Shown here: in pieces, positions 45,648 through 53,974 of the stretch
How the letters are laid out: every line of letters begins with the position of its first letter
Position numbering within the stretch: position 1 is the stretch's first letter
NCBI RefSeq assembly: GCF_000775995.1
Contig: NZ_CP009227.1
Span: 62,001-126,000, forward strand
From: Treponema sp. OMZ 838
Lineage (GTDB): Bacteria > Spirochaetota > Spirochaetia > Treponematales > Treponemataceae
DNA length: 64,000 nt
Direction: 5' to 3'
The notes under the pieces: generated by a model
What the model saw: only the letters and a program-made list of their open reading frames with translations
Database searches by the model: none
What the model was told of the DNA's origin: nothing
Translations under genes and position numbers: made by a program

Positions 45648-47151
45648 GCGTTTCTTTCTTGATCAGCATGGATGTGCTAAAAATCAAGTAGACGGTGAGC
45701 TGCTTATCGGTATCTTAACCGATAAGGGCTGGCAAAAAACTATCGAACTCGAAAACGCCGATCTCATCATTGTCAATTCGTGCGGCTTTATCGAACCGGC
45801 GAAACGAGAATCGATTGAAGCCGTTATCACCGCCCGGACAGCCTATCCTCAGGCAAAAATTTTGCTGGCAGGCTGCTTGGCGGAACGGTATGGCGACATC
45901 TTTAAAACCGACTTTGAAGAAGCCGATGCCTTTTTCGGTAACGGGGACTTATCGCAGCTCCCCATACTTCTCGACCAACTCTTTCCGGTTGCTCAGCAGC
46001 AACAATCGCCGAACGAACATGATCAATCGATTCATTCTACCGAACACAGCCGGCCATTTCTTAAACCGGTGCAGGAAGGCGTATGCTGCGGACAGCGCTC
46101 TGAATTATTAAACTTTCCACGTTCCGCCTTTATCAAAATTACCGAAGGCTGCGATAATTGCTGCTCATTTTGTGCGATACCGTTGATACGCGGCTCAGTG
46201 AGAAGCCGGCCGCTTGACAGTATTGTCGATGAGATACGGGGGTTTGTGCAGCAAGGATATAAAGAATTTAATCTTATCGGGCAAGACCTGGCAGTGTATG
46301 ACGCCGCACCGCCTCTAGATAAGCTCAGTAGCCGGCTTAACAACAGCCTACCCGCATTGCCGGTTCAAACGAAACAGGGGCATTCGGGATTAGCACAGCT
46401 TTTACGCGCGATTTCCGGTATTGAAGGAACATTCAGCGTCCGGCTGCTCTACATCCACCCCGATCATTTTCCGCCGGATATCTTGCCGATTATGACTGCC
46501 GACACCCGCTTTCTCCCCTACTTTGATATTCCCTTTCAGTCCGGCTCAGATCCGATCATCCGTGCGATGAACCGTTGCGGTTCTGCCGAAACCTACCTGA
46601 AGTTAATAGAAACCATCCGCGCAGCTTTCCGCACGGCGGAAAGTCCCTACGGGGAGGCGGTTATCCGTACCACCTTTCTAACAGGCTTTCCGGGAGAAAC
46701 TCAAGCTGATTTCGAGCGGACGGCAGCCTTTTTACAGGCAGCCCAGACTCTCTGGTCGGGAGCATTTGCCTATTCGCAGGAGGAAGGAACCAAGGCTGCC
46801 GATATGAAAAAACAGGTGCCGGCAAAAATTGCCGAACAGCGCAAGACAGCCCTTAACGAACTGCAATTAAAGATTACCGAACAAAAACTTGCCGCTTTTT
46901 GCGGACTGGAAACGGACGTTCTTATCGAAGAGATTATCCCGCAAGAGCAAAACCATGAAGAAGAAAACACACAATGCTGCATTGCGCTCGGTCGGGCATG
47001 GTTTCAAGCGCCGGAAGTAGACGGGGCTGTAGTTGTCAATTTTTCCAAAGCGCAAAAAGACAGCGAAGGGCAGCCGATAACTGCCGGCAGTCTGGTTCGA
47101 GTACGGATTACCGCCCTGCGCGGGATTGACCTCGAAGCGGACGCACTCTGA
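45640..47151 (+). CDS. rimO: Ribosomal protein S12 methylthiotransferase
   Basis: A 503-residue radical-SAM enzyme that adds a methylthio group to Asp-89 of S12. The N-terminal UPF0004 domain has HGCAKNQVDGELL, VNSCGFIEPAKRES and LAGCLAERYG. The radical-SAM triad is CDNCCSFC (C-x3-C-x2-C), and the TRAM domain closes the protein. It is longer than usual because of a Gln/His-rich insertion between the first two domains (residues about 115-155). The only in-frame start after the upstream stop is TTG 45640, overlapping the RodZ-like gene by eight bases. Confidence 0.95.
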   Translation: MTKRFFLDQHGCAKNQVDGELLIGILTDKGWQKTIELENADLIIVNSCGFIEPAKRESIEAVITARTAYPQAKILLAGCLAERYGDIFKTDFEEADAFFGNGDLSQLPILLDQLFPVAQQQQSPNEHDQSIHSTEHSRPFLKPVQEGVCCGQRSELLNFPRSAFIKITEGCDNCCSFCAIPLIRGSVRSRPLDSIVDEIRGFVQQGYKEFNLIGQDLAVYDAAPPLDKLSSRLNNSLPALPVQTKQGHSGLAQLLRAISGIEGTFSVRLLYIHPDHFPPDILPIMTADTRFLPYFDIPFQSGSDPIIRAMNRCGSAETYLKLIETIRAAFRTAESPYGEAVIRTTFLTGFPGETQADFERTAAFLQAAQTLWSGAFAYSQEEGTKAADMKKQVPAKIAEQRKTALNELQLKITEQKLAAFCGLETDVLIEEIIPQEQNHEEENTQCCIALGRAWFQAPEVDGAVVVNFSKAQKDSEGQPITAGSLVRVRITALRGIDLEADAL

Positions 47152-47257
47152 GTTTAACCGGCTTTTTAAAGATATGATAATCCGTATATATGTGCCATAG
47201 CTGTAAGTTAATGCTTTCTTTTATATCACCTCTATAATCCTACAGCCTACAAAATTC

Positions 47258-47286
47258 TTTCATAAAAGTTATTAACTTTTATGAAA
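47258..47286 (-). terminator. Hairpin after hicB
   Basis: TTTCATAAAAGTT (47258-47270) and AACTTTTATGAAA (47274-47286) form a perfect 13-bp stem with a 3-base loop, five bases past the hicB stop. The following minus-strand bases are only moderately T-rich. Confidence 0.6.
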
Positions 47287-47290
47287 AAAT

Positions 47291-47674
47291 TTATATGCCA
47301 ATATGCAAGCGCGTTTTTAGAGCACATTGCAACTCTTGCGAAAAATTTAATCCTGCATTTTCGGCAGCTTCAGCAAGCCATGCAGGAATTGTTAAGTTTT
47401 TACGAACACTTTTTTCCTGTGCCAGGTATTTACGGTCGGTTTTTACCAGTGTAATAAATTCCGCATCTTTCGGTTTTTCTATATCCTCTATAGCTGTCGG
47501 ATTGGGCAGTGTCTCTCCATCCTTTAAAAGCAAAGAGATACGTCCTGTCAATGCTTCCTCTGCCATTATCAACGCTTCTTCCAATGTGTCTCCCATCGTT
47601 GCAAGTTCTATATCATAAAATACAACCGAATAACCGTTTTCATCTTTATAAAACATTGCCGGATAAATATACAT
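47291..47674 (-). CDS. hicB: HicB-family antitoxin
   Basis: A 127-residue antitoxin that neutralises HicA and represses the operon. The N-terminal partial RNase H-like fold is visible (YIYPAMFYKDENGYSVVFYDI, GDTLEEALIMAEEAL). The C-terminal half has a ribbon-helix-helix-type DNA-binding stretch (VRKNLTIPAWLAEAAENAG, LNFSQELQCALK). It lies four bases after hicA, in the usual toxin-first order. Confidence 0.92.
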   Translation of the reverse strand: MYIYPAMFYKDENGYSVVFYDIELATMGDTLEEALIMAEEALTGRISLLLKDGETLPNPTAIEDIEKPKDAEFITLVKTDRKYLAQEKSVRKNLTIPAWLAEAAENAGLNFSQELQCALKTRLHIGI

Positions 47675-47678
47675 AGTC

Positions 47679-47870
47679 TTACTCCTCCTTTAATCCTGCT
47701 TGTTTAAGAATACTATTTACTACAAACTTCGAAAGCTCCTTGTTACCATGAAATGGAATAGTAACCTTCCCTTTTTTAATCGGATGCTCATAGTGATGAT
47801 GTGACCCAACTATATCACGTTTTATCCATCCGTCTTGTTTTATCATCTTCTCCATTTCTTTAAAGTTCAT
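47679..47870 (-). CDS. hicA: HicA-family mRNA interferase toxin
   Basis: A small double-stranded-RNA-binding-fold toxin that cleaves mRNA. The 63-residue frame reads MNFKEMEKMIKQDGWIKRD, then GSHHHYEHP with the catalytic His region, and GKVTIPFHGNKELSK. I choose ATG 47870 over the in-frame ATG 47897, because the longer start would overlap the promoter spacer: the -10 box ends six bases before ATG 47870. The message is therefore probably leaderless, a mechanism that would keep toxin translation low. Confidence 0.9.
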   Translation of the reverse strand: MNFKEMEKMIKQDGWIKRDIVGSHHHYEHPIKKGKVTIPFHGNKELSKFVVNSILKQAGLKEE

Positions 47871-47876
47871 AAAATG

Positions 47877-47905
47877 ATAATACGCATAAATACGCATTCA
47901 GTCAA
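47877..47905 (-). promoter_or_regulatory. hicAB promoter with tandem operator-like repeats
   Basis: On the minus strand TTGACT (47900-47905), 17 bases and TATTAT (47877-47882). The spacer contains two ATGCGTATT copies 10 bases apart, the second running into the -10 box; one helical turn apart, they suit cooperative binding by HicB. Confidence 0.65.
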
Positions 47906-48039
47906 GTTTATCAGAAGTGGATAATTGAAAACAGGACCACACAATTGCACCGTTCCCTATTTCCAGTATATGTAAGGACTAACTTACGTTAAAAAGCTTT
48001 TTTATGAAAAAAACCTTGTATTTACCAAGAAATCAACAA

Positions 48040-48185
48040 CCCCGACGCAAGCGTCGGGGCACAGTGCTCAATGTTTCGCACTGTGTGTGCGATCTGGCAC
48101 GGATGCCGGTGGTTCCAAACAGAAACGAGTTTTTTGCTTTGTAAAAAACTCGCAGTCAAAAATGTACAAGGATGTATATTTTTGA
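48040..48185. other. Cluster of consecutive hairpins in non-coding DNA
   Basis: Stems in order: CCCCGACGC/GCGTCGGGG (48040-48059), CACAGTGC/GCACTGTG (48060-48085), a small GGCA/TGCC stem, CGAGTTTTTT/AAAAAACTCG (48126-48152) and GTCAAAAATGTACA with 48172-48185. Parts recur, rearranged, at 53.98-54.03 kb. A 65-codon minus-strand frame crosses it but looks accidental. The gap from hicA to tRNA-Pro holds no gene I recognise. Confidence 0.65.
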
Positions 48186-48293
48186 CGAGGTGGTTGCAGT
48201 CGGCTTTAATACCCGCCATCGAATAAACAACTAAGAATACGAGAAAACTGTATAAAATCGTGATTTGTCTAAGAAAAGAAGCCTACAATTCGG

Positions 48294-48312
48294 GTTTTTA
48301 GAGGTACCCTTG
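48294..48312. repeat. Family P palindrome, right half only (copy 7)
   Basis: TTTTTAGAGGTACCCTT matches the right arm and edge of copies 3 and 5; no matching left arm is present, so this is a relic. Confidence 0.5.
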
Positions 48313-48353
48313 TATTATCAAGTAACTGATGGAGCATTAAAATGAAAAGATAC

Positions 48354-48438
48354 GATGAGCAAAGGCGGTTGGAATTGAACCAACTGCCCTCGCCGCAGCT
48401 TCCCTCGCTCCTATACAGGGGGTCTTCCTTTGCTCATC
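48354..48438 (-). ncRNA. 85-base closed hairpin with a tRNA-like arm (unassigned)
   Basis: A 12-bp closing stem (GATGAGCAAAGG at 48354-48365 with 48427-48438) encloses, on the minus strand, a GTTGG-TTCAATT-CCAAC arm that looks like a tRNA T-arm within GGCG/CGCC. No anticodon arm or full cloverleaf can be drawn. It lies about 40 bases downstream of tRNA-Pro. On the plus strand a 36-codon frame (48342-48452) behind TGGAG crosses it, which I do not accept as a gene without support. Confidence 0.35.
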
Positions 48439-48476
48439 TTGCAAAAGCATAACGTAATCATCGCTGAAATAAACTA

Positions 48477-48549
48477 TCGGGATGGAGGGATTTGAACCCC
48501 CGATCTTCTGGTCCCAAACCAGACGCCTTAGCCCCTAGGCTACATCCCG
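48477..48549 (-). tRNA. tRNA-Pro (anticodon TGG)
   Basis: A full cloverleaf: acceptor CGGGATG/CATCCCG, anticodon arm TCTGG-TTTGGGA-CCAGA with TGG, T-arm GGGGG-TTCAAAT-CCCTC (one mismatch), and discriminator A. The 3' CCA is not encoded. Confidence 0.95.
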
Positions 48550-48655
48550 TTATACAAATTACCGGTAACTGACATATCGCATACACCCAGTTACTTCGTA
48601 AGAGTTGTAACTTTACTGAAAATAAAGTATCCTGTCAAGCGGAAGGTCGCAGGAT

Positions 48656-48851
48656 AAACGCATCAGATGAATAAAGCATAATCTGTGATTTTTGAAAAGA
48701 GATTTTCCGTCAGCCTTTTAAAAATAGGAGGTGCAGATGCAAGGCGCAAGAGCAAATTAACCGCAGGCGTATCTTTGATACGTTGAGGATTAATTTGTTC
48801 GCAGCAACGCAGAAGATGCCCTCATATTTTTAAAAGGAAACTGATGCGGTT
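48656..48851. repeat. Structured inverted-terminus element, family S, copy 2
   Basis: Termini AAACGCATCAG (48656-48666) and CTGATGCGGTT (48841-48851) are near-perfect inverted repeats. Inside: CCTTTTAAAAATA (48714-48726) with 48825-48837; GAGCAAATTAA (48750-48760) with 48790-48800; apical CGTATC-TTT-GATACG (48768-48782). CGCAGG before and GAGGA after the apical stem match copy 1. It fills most of the gap before the uridine-kinase-like gene. Confidence 0.78.
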
Positions 48852-48875
48852 CTTCTGATAGATATGGAGGCTTTT

Positions 48876-50528
48876 ATGAAAGGGTTTGAGATTACATTTC
48901 CGGACGGTTCAAAAAAACAGTTTGTCGAACCGATTTCTGCACGTGCCGCATTGGCGTATTGTAGAGAGCCGGAGACGGTTGCATTCGGTATGAAAGTAAA
49001 TAACGAATTGGTTCCGTTAAACAAGATGATCGATGTGCGCGCTACTATAAAGCCTGTCTTAAAAGGGACTTATGACGGCTCGAATATTTATCGACGCACA
49101 CTGTGTTTTCTGTTAGCCGCCGCGGCACGAAAGGTATATCCCGATTTACGGCTCTTGGTCGGACACAGCTTCGGCTACTCGTACTATTACACCTTTGAAG
49201 GCGCCCATGCCTCCGATATCGATCTCAAACTAATCGAAGATAAAATGCACGAAATGGTCGATGCGGATTTACCGATACAAACGCAATCCGTCGCTTATGC
49301 CGAAGCCTTGGAGCTCTTCGCAAACACCAATCAGCCCGATGCGTACCGGCTACTTTCCTACAACAGTAGACCGAAAATCACAATCAACATACTCGACGAT
49401 TATTACGACTTATACTTCCAGCCGCTGATGGATCGTGTCGGCTATTTAAAAGTATTCGGATTAATGAAGTATGAAGACGGCTTTTTACTGCGCTTTCCTG
49501 CAACCGCCGACACTGACACACTTCCTCAATTTAAAGATATCCCGCAGCTTTTCACCGTATATAAAGAATATAAAACGTGGGGTAAGATGATTGGCGTTTC
49601 TTCCGTCGGTCAATTAAATGAAATTATCGAAAGCCGTAAAACCAAAGACTTCATTGAAATCACGGAAACGTTACAGAATAATAAATTGGCACATATTGCC
49701 GAACAAATCAAAAATAAGGGAAACGTCAAAGTAATTCTGATTGCGGGACCGTCAAGTTCAGGAAAAACGACCTCGGCAAAAAAACTTTCAATGCAACTGC
49801 GAGTCGTAGGATATGAACCTTATGTTATCAGCCTCGACGATTATTATGTCGGCAGGGATAAAACACCGCGCGATAAGGACGGAAAATTTGATTTTGAGTG
49901 CCTCGAAGCATTGGATGTCCCGCTTTTAAATGAGCTGCTGCTGAAGCTGTTTGCCGGTGAAGAAGTTGAACTGCCTTCGTATAATTTCAAAACAGGTGAG
50001 CGATTTTACACCGGAAAAAAACTCCGCCTTAACAGCCGCTCTATTCTTATCTTGGAAGGAATACACGGATTAAACGACAACTTAACCCCACAGATAGACG
50101 CTTCGCTTAAATTTAAGATATATCTTTCGGCATTAACACAGCTGACCTTAGATGATCACAACCGGATACCGACTTCCGATAACCGGCTCTTGCGGCGTAT
50201 CGTGCGCGATGCGCAGTTTAGAGGAAGTTCCGCTTCGATTACCATCGGTATGTGGTCTGATGTGCGGGCGGGAGAGGCTAAACATATTTTCCCGTACCAA
50301 AATACCGCCGACGTTATCTTTAATACGGCACTCGATTATGAACTTTCGGTACTGAAAATTTATGCGGAACCGCTGCTCCGCGCAGTAAAGCCCACCGATC
50401 CGGCATACAGCGAAGCATCTCGGCTGCTCATCTTCCTGAACAACTTCCTTTCGGTCTCTCCGTCATTTGTACACGGGCAGTCCATTTTACGGGAGTTTAT
50501 CGGCGACAGCGACTTTTCGTACCATTGA
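48876..50528 (+). CDS. Uridine kinase-like nucleoside kinase with TGS and tRNA-synthetase-like domains
   Basis: About 550 residues. An N-terminal TGS-like segment (FEITFPDGSKKQFVEPISA) is followed by a domain resembling the second additional domain of Thr/Ala-tRNA synthetases (GHSFGYSYYYTFEG). The C-terminal half is a uridine kinase/phosphoribulokinase-like P-loop domain with Walker A IAGPSSSGKTTSAKKL near residue 290 and SLDDYYVGRDKTP. This three-part layout is known in several bacterial groups but its biological role is not settled. I choose ATG 48876 because the earlier in-frame ATG (48864) lies within the GGAGG ribosome site region. Confidence 0.9.
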   Translation: MKGFEITFPDGSKKQFVEPISARAALAYCREPETVAFGMKVNNELVPLNKMIDVRATIKPVLKGTYDGSNIYRRTLCFLLAAAARKVYPDLRLLVGHSFGYSYYYTFEGAHASDIDLKLIEDKMHEMVDADLPIQTQSVAYAEALELFANTNQPDAYRLLSYNSRPKITINILDDYYDLYFQPLMDRVGYLKVFGLMKYEDGFLLRFPATADTDTLPQFKDIPQLFTVYKEYKTWGKMIGVSSVGQLNEIIESRKTKDFIEITETLQNNKLAHIAEQIKNKGNVKVILIAGPSSSGKTTSAKKLSMQLRVVGYEPYVISLDDYYVGRDKTPRDKDGKFDFECLEALDVPLLNELLLKLFAGEEVELPSYNFKTGERFYTGKKLRLNSRSILILEGIHGLNDNLTPQIDASLKFKIYLSALTQLTLDDHNRIPTSDNRLLRRIVRDAQFRGSSASITIGMWSDVRAGEAKHIFPYQNTADVIFNTALDYELSVLKIYAEPLLRAVKPTDPAYSEASRLLIFLNNFLSVSPSFVHGQSILREFIGDSDFSYH

Positions 50529-50538
50529 TGTTTACACG

Positions 50539-51009
50539 CTACCCTTCGGTGATATCACAAAAAGCAGCAGCGCAGATTTCTTGCAAATCTGCAGGGGCAA
50601 TGCATAGCATGTGCCCCCGTTTCCCGGCACTTACATAAATACGGTCATACAGCTGTGCGGTTTCATCGATAAAAGTAGGAAAATGCTTTTTCATGCCGAG
50701 CGGGGAACAGCCGCCGCGGATGTAGCCCGTTGTTTTTTGCAGCGCATCGAGTTTAAGCGGTGTTATCTTTTTACCGGTTATATTCCGTACCTTTTTCAAA
50801 CTGACTTCAGAAGGTGCGGGTACGCAAAAAACGAAAACGTCATTATCCTCGCTTATCATGACAATCGTTTTAAAAAGCATATCGAGTTCAATATTCAACT
50901 TCTGCGCAGCGGATACCGCATCTAAATGCGCCTCATCCCACGCATATTCGACACTGCTATAAGGAACACCTGCTGCCTCCAAAATACGCATTGCATTCGT
51001 CTTTTTCAT
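50539..51009 (-). CDS. ybaK: Cys-tRNA(Pro) deacylase, YbaK/EbsC type
   Basis: A 156-residue trans-editing enzyme that hydrolyses Cys-tRNA(Pro) made in error by prolyl-tRNA synthetase. The family marks are the N-terminal AMRILEAAGVPY, LFKTIVMIS with the conserved Lys, FVFCVPAPSEVSLKKV and GYIRGGCSPLGMKK. It converges with the kinase gene. A tRNA-Pro gene is 2 kb away on the same strand; I treat this as coincidence. Confidence 0.94.
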   Translation of the reverse strand: MKKTNAMRILEAAGVPYSSVEYAWDEAHLDAVSAAQKLNIELDMLFKTIVMISEDNDVFVFCVPAPSEVSLKKVRNITGKKITPLKLDALQKTTGYIRGGCSPLGMKKHFPTFIDETAQLYDRIYVSAGKRGHMLCIAPADLQEICAAAFCDITEG

Positions 51010-51038
51010 GATTTAAAGCCTGTCTGTATCAATATTCA

Positions 51039-51135
51039 AGGCAATCACATCAGATAAATAAATAGAAATCGCAAAATAAAGAGGATGTGAAACCATTTGA
51101 ACCATCTTCAATTAAAGTATCTGGTGCGATTGCCC
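51039..51135. repeat. Family S element, miniature copy 3
   Basis: GGCAATCACATCAGATA (51040-51056) pairs with TATCTGGTGCGATTGCC (51118-51134), and the next bases (AGAAATCGCAAAATAA) match those just inside copy 1. The inner three-stem core is absent and replaced by a short GAGGATG/CATCTTC stem. It lies between glgA and ybaK. Confidence 0.72.
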
Positions 51136-51146
51136 AATCTTAATGC

Positions 51147-52619
51147 TTATTGCGGTTTTTTCCTATCGATAGCCCCTTGATACACGGCAAGATACTGTTT
51201 TGCGGACGTATCCCAGGTAAAATCTTTGGCCATACCCCGCTTCCGCATTTTAACGATATGTTCGGGGTTCTTAAACCACGCATTTACCGCCCAATTAACG
51301 GTATTATAAATACTGTCGGGGGTAAGCAGATCCAGCACAAAACCGGTTCCGTCTCCCGTTTGCTCATCATAGTTTTCTACCGTGTCTGCAAGCCCGCCGG
51401 TATTGCGTACGATAGGCAATGTTCCATATAGCAGCGAATACATCTGATTAAGCCCGCACGGTTCATATCGCGACGGCATCAAAAAGAAGTCGCTTCCGGC
51501 CTCAATCAAATGGCTCAACTTCTCGTCATAGCCGATATAGACGCGTAAGTTCGGCAGGCGTTTTGAAAGCGCCAGTAGTTCATCTTCGCACCACCGGTCA
51601 CCGGCACCAAGTACAATCAACTGTAAATTGATATCGGTACATATCTTGAATGCCGCACCGTAAGACGGCCCGAATAACTCTGCAATCCCTTTTTGATCGG
51701 TCAACCGTGTTATCATACCGAACACCGGAACTTTTTCATCCTGTGGGAGTCCCATATATTTTTGCAAGGCTTCTTTATTCTTCGCTTTTTTCGCAAGAGA
51801 GCGGGCGGTGTAATTAAAAGGAATGTGCTTATCCGTTTTAGGACTCCACACGGAAGTATCGACACCGTTCAAAATACCGGTTAAAGCCTCTTTGCGGAAA
51901 CGGAGAATGCCGTCCATCCGGAAACCGTACTCCGCACGTTGTATTTCCTGGGCATAAGTAGGAGATACTGTTGTCAGCCGATCGGCAGAAAGCAATCCGG
52001 CTTTTAAGAAATTCATTCTGTCCCAATCCTCAAAACCGGCCGAATAAAAGTATATCCAATCAAGTCCCGTATCCACATAATTCGTTTTATTGTAAATTCC
52101 CTGGTAGCCGATATTGTGTACCGTAAAAACACTCGCTGTTTCTTGAAAATCAAGATACTGTGTGTTGAATTTTAACAGCACGGGCACAAGCGCCGTCTGC
52201 CAATCATGCGCGTGCATCAGATCGGGAATCCAATGCTGCTTTCTACAGATCTGGAAGGCTGCATGGCTTAATATCGAAAACCGTTTGGGATTGTCATTAA
52301 AATCCGGTTCAAAAGCGGAACCGTACAACCCGTCGCGGCCGAAACTTTCTTCATGATCGATAAAATACACCGGTATATCCGAATTAGGGAGTGTCGATTC
52401 AAACACTTCCGTCCAGTATTCCCTATCGCCGATAGATACCCCCATCGCGCCGGGAATAGGCGTTAAATTCTTTTTATCAATTCTATAATAACGCGGCATA
52501 ACAATCCTGACATCATGCCCGAGTTCTTTTAATGCATAGGATAAGGCAGATACGACATCGGCTAAGCCGCCTGTTTTCACAAAAGGAACCGCTTCACTGG
52601 TTATCATTAATATTCGCAT
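51147..52619 (-). CDS. glgA: Glycogen synthase (ADP-glucose)
   Basis: A 490-residue GT5 glycosyltransferase that extends alpha-1,4-glucan from ADP-glucose. The N-terminal MITSEAVPFVKTGGLADVV contains the KTGGL substrate motif. HAHDWQTALVP, TVHNIGYQGIYN and the C-terminal SRYEPCGLNQMYSLLYGT follow with the catalytic Glu. Length is normal. A strong AAGGAGG site precedes the ATG. Other glycogen genes are not in the window. Confidence 0.96.
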   Translation of the reverse strand: MRILMITSEAVPFVKTGGLADVVSALSYALKELGHDVRIVMPRYYRIDKKNLTPIPGAMGVSIGDREYWTEVFESTLPNSDIPVYFIDHEESFGRDGLYGSAFEPDFNDNPKRFSILSHAAFQICRKQHWIPDLMHAHDWQTALVPVLLKFNTQYLDFQETASVFTVHNIGYQGIYNKTNYVDTGLDWIYFYSAGFEDWDRMNFLKAGLLSADRLTTVSPTYAQEIQRAEYGFRMDGILRFRKEALTGILNGVDTSVWSPKTDKHIPFNYTARSLAKKAKNKEALQKYMGLPQDEKVPVFGMITRLTDQKGIAELFGPSYGAAFKICTDINLQLIVLGAGDRWCEDELLALSKRLPNLRVYIGYDEKLSHLIEAGSDFFLMPSRYEPCGLNQMYSLLYGTLPIVRNTGGLADTVENYDEQTGDGTGFVLDLLTPDSIYNTVNWAVNAWFKNPEHIVKMRKRGMAKDFTWDTSAKQYLAVYQGAIDRKKPQ

Positions 52620-52825
52620 GGTAATACCCTCCTTGTCAAATTATAGCACGGCTTACAAAATTATAAAAGAGAAAAGAAAAGTATCCATTATTCGTGCAGA
52701 AAGTTTAATACTCCGGCACTCTGCATTGGAAATATTGACTCTGGTTACTCGGATGCAACTTATTGCTTGCGTAGTTTTATATTTTTATACATAATAACAT
52801 ATCATCATCCTATAGGAGGACAGTT

Positions 52826-53881
52826 ATGAAAGGTTTTGCGATGCTTAAATTGGGCGAAACGGGTTGGATCGAAAAAGAACGCCCCGTATGCGGCCCGCTT
52901 GATGCAATTTGTAAGCCGTTAGCTCTTGCTCCGTGTACATCCGACGTACATACCGTATGGGAGGGAGCAATCGGCGAACGGCATAATATGATTTTAGGAC
53001 ACGAAGGCTGCGGCGAAGTTGTCGAAGTCGGTTCTCTAGTAAAAGATTTTAAACCGGGCGACAAGGTCTTGGTTCCTGCGATTACTCCCGATTGGAATTC
53101 GCTGGAAGCGCAGGCAGGGTATTCGATGCACTCAGGCGGTATGCTTGCCGGTTGGAAGTTTTCGAACTTTAAAGACGGTGTATTCGGCGAATACTTCCAT
53201 GTCAACGATGCTGACGGAAACCTCGCGCATATTCCGGACGGAGTAAAAATCGAACATGCACCGATGCTGTCCGACATGGTTCCTACCGGATTTCATGGCG
53301 CCGAGCTTGCCGATGTTCAGTACGGAGATTCGGTACTGGTAATCGGTATCGGCCCGGTCGGTTTAATGTCCGTTGCGGGAGCCGAATTGCGCGGCGCTTC
53401 AAAGATTTATGCGGTAGGTACCCGCCCCGCCTGTATTGCAGCGGCAAAGTTCTACGGCGCAACCGATATTATCAGCTACAAGAACGGCCCAATCGATAAG
53501 CAAGTGCTCGACCTTACCCACGGTAAAGGCGTAGACAAGGTTATTATCGCAGGCGGCACCGTTGATACTTTTGACGAAGCCGTTAAAGCGTTAAAGGCCG
53601 GCGGCAAAATCGGAAACGTCAACTATCTCGGATCAGGCGTTTCCATCAAGATTCCGCGCGTAGAATGGGGTGTCGGAATGGGACACAAGCAGATCAACGG
53701 CGGGTTAATGCCCGGTGGACGCCTCCGCATGGAAAAACTGAGCAGCCTCGTTGCAGTCGGTAAGCTTGACCTGTCAAAGCTCATCACCCATACCTTCAAG
53801 GGCTTTGAGAATGTCGAAAAAGCGCTCTATTTAATGAAGGATAAGCCGGCCGACTTAATCAAACCGGTTGTTATCATCTAA
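52826..53881 (+). CDS. NADP-dependent secondary alcohol dehydrogenase (zinc)
   Basis: A 351-residue medium-chain dehydrogenase extremely close in pattern to the isopropanol dehydrogenases of Clostridium beijerinckii and Thermoanaerobacter brockii. The catalytic zinc ligands fall at the same residues: Cys37, His59 and Asp150. The nucleotide motif is GIGPVG at 174-179, and the NADP-binding 198-201 segment reads GTRP, with Thr where those enzymes have Ser199. Such enzymes interconvert acetone/isopropanol and similar ketones. A TAGGAGGA site precedes the ATG, and a terminator follows. Transfer from a Firmicute is plausible but not demonstrated. Confidence 0.94.
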   Translation: MKGFAMLKLGETGWIEKERPVCGPLDAICKPLALAPCTSDVHTVWEGAIGERHNMILGHEGCGEVVEVGSLVKDFKPGDKVLVPAITPDWNSLEAQAGYSMHSGGMLAGWKFSNFKDGVFGEYFHVNDADGNLAHIPDGVKIEHAPMLSDMVPTGFHGAELADVQYGDSVLVIGIGPVGLMSVAGAELRGASKIYAVGTRPACIAAAKFYGATDIISYKNGPIDKQVLDLTHGKGVDKVIIAGGTVDTFDEAVKALKAGGKIGNVNYLGSGVSIKIPRVEWGVGMGHKQINGGLMPGGRLRMEKLSSLVAVGKLDLSKLITHTFKGFENVEKALYLMKDKPADLIKPVVII

Positions 53882-53917
53882 AGCCGGCACTAGCCTCTGC
53901 GCGGATACTGAGCTAAA

Positions 53918-53961
53918 AAATACCGTCGGCTGATTCGAATATGAATTGACCGACGGTATTT
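53918..53961 (+). terminator. Terminator after the alcohol dehydrogenase gene
   Basis: AAATACCGTCGG (53918-53929) pairs perfectly with CCGACGGTATTT (53950-53961) around a 20-base loop, followed by GTTTTATT. Confidence 0.8.
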
Positions 53962-53974
53962 GTTTTATTCGTGC

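Noticed and set aside
48022-48219. 65-codon minus-strand frame across the hairpin cluster
   Set aside because: It runs through several perfect inverted repeats, has no ribosome site and resembles no protein; the structure explains the sequence better.
47960-48240. Integron attC site or gene cassette linked to hicAB
   Set aside because: The stems do not end in the GTTRRRY/RYYYAAC core sites, and no integrase or further cassettes are nearby.
48354-48438. tmRNA, SRP RNA or tRNA-Sec
   Set aside because: No encoded CCA, no SRP core motif (GGAAGGGAGCAGC type), no anticodon arm and wrong length for each.
48342-48452. 36-codon plus-strand frame behind a TGGAG site
   Set aside because: Most of it lies inside the 85-base closed hairpin and the translation shows no family or secretion signal; kept only as a note.
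50539-51009. Functional link of ybaK with the nearby tRNA-Pro
   Set aside because: They are 2 kb apart with a divergent gene between; tRNA-Pro genes are common and the closeness is probably chance.
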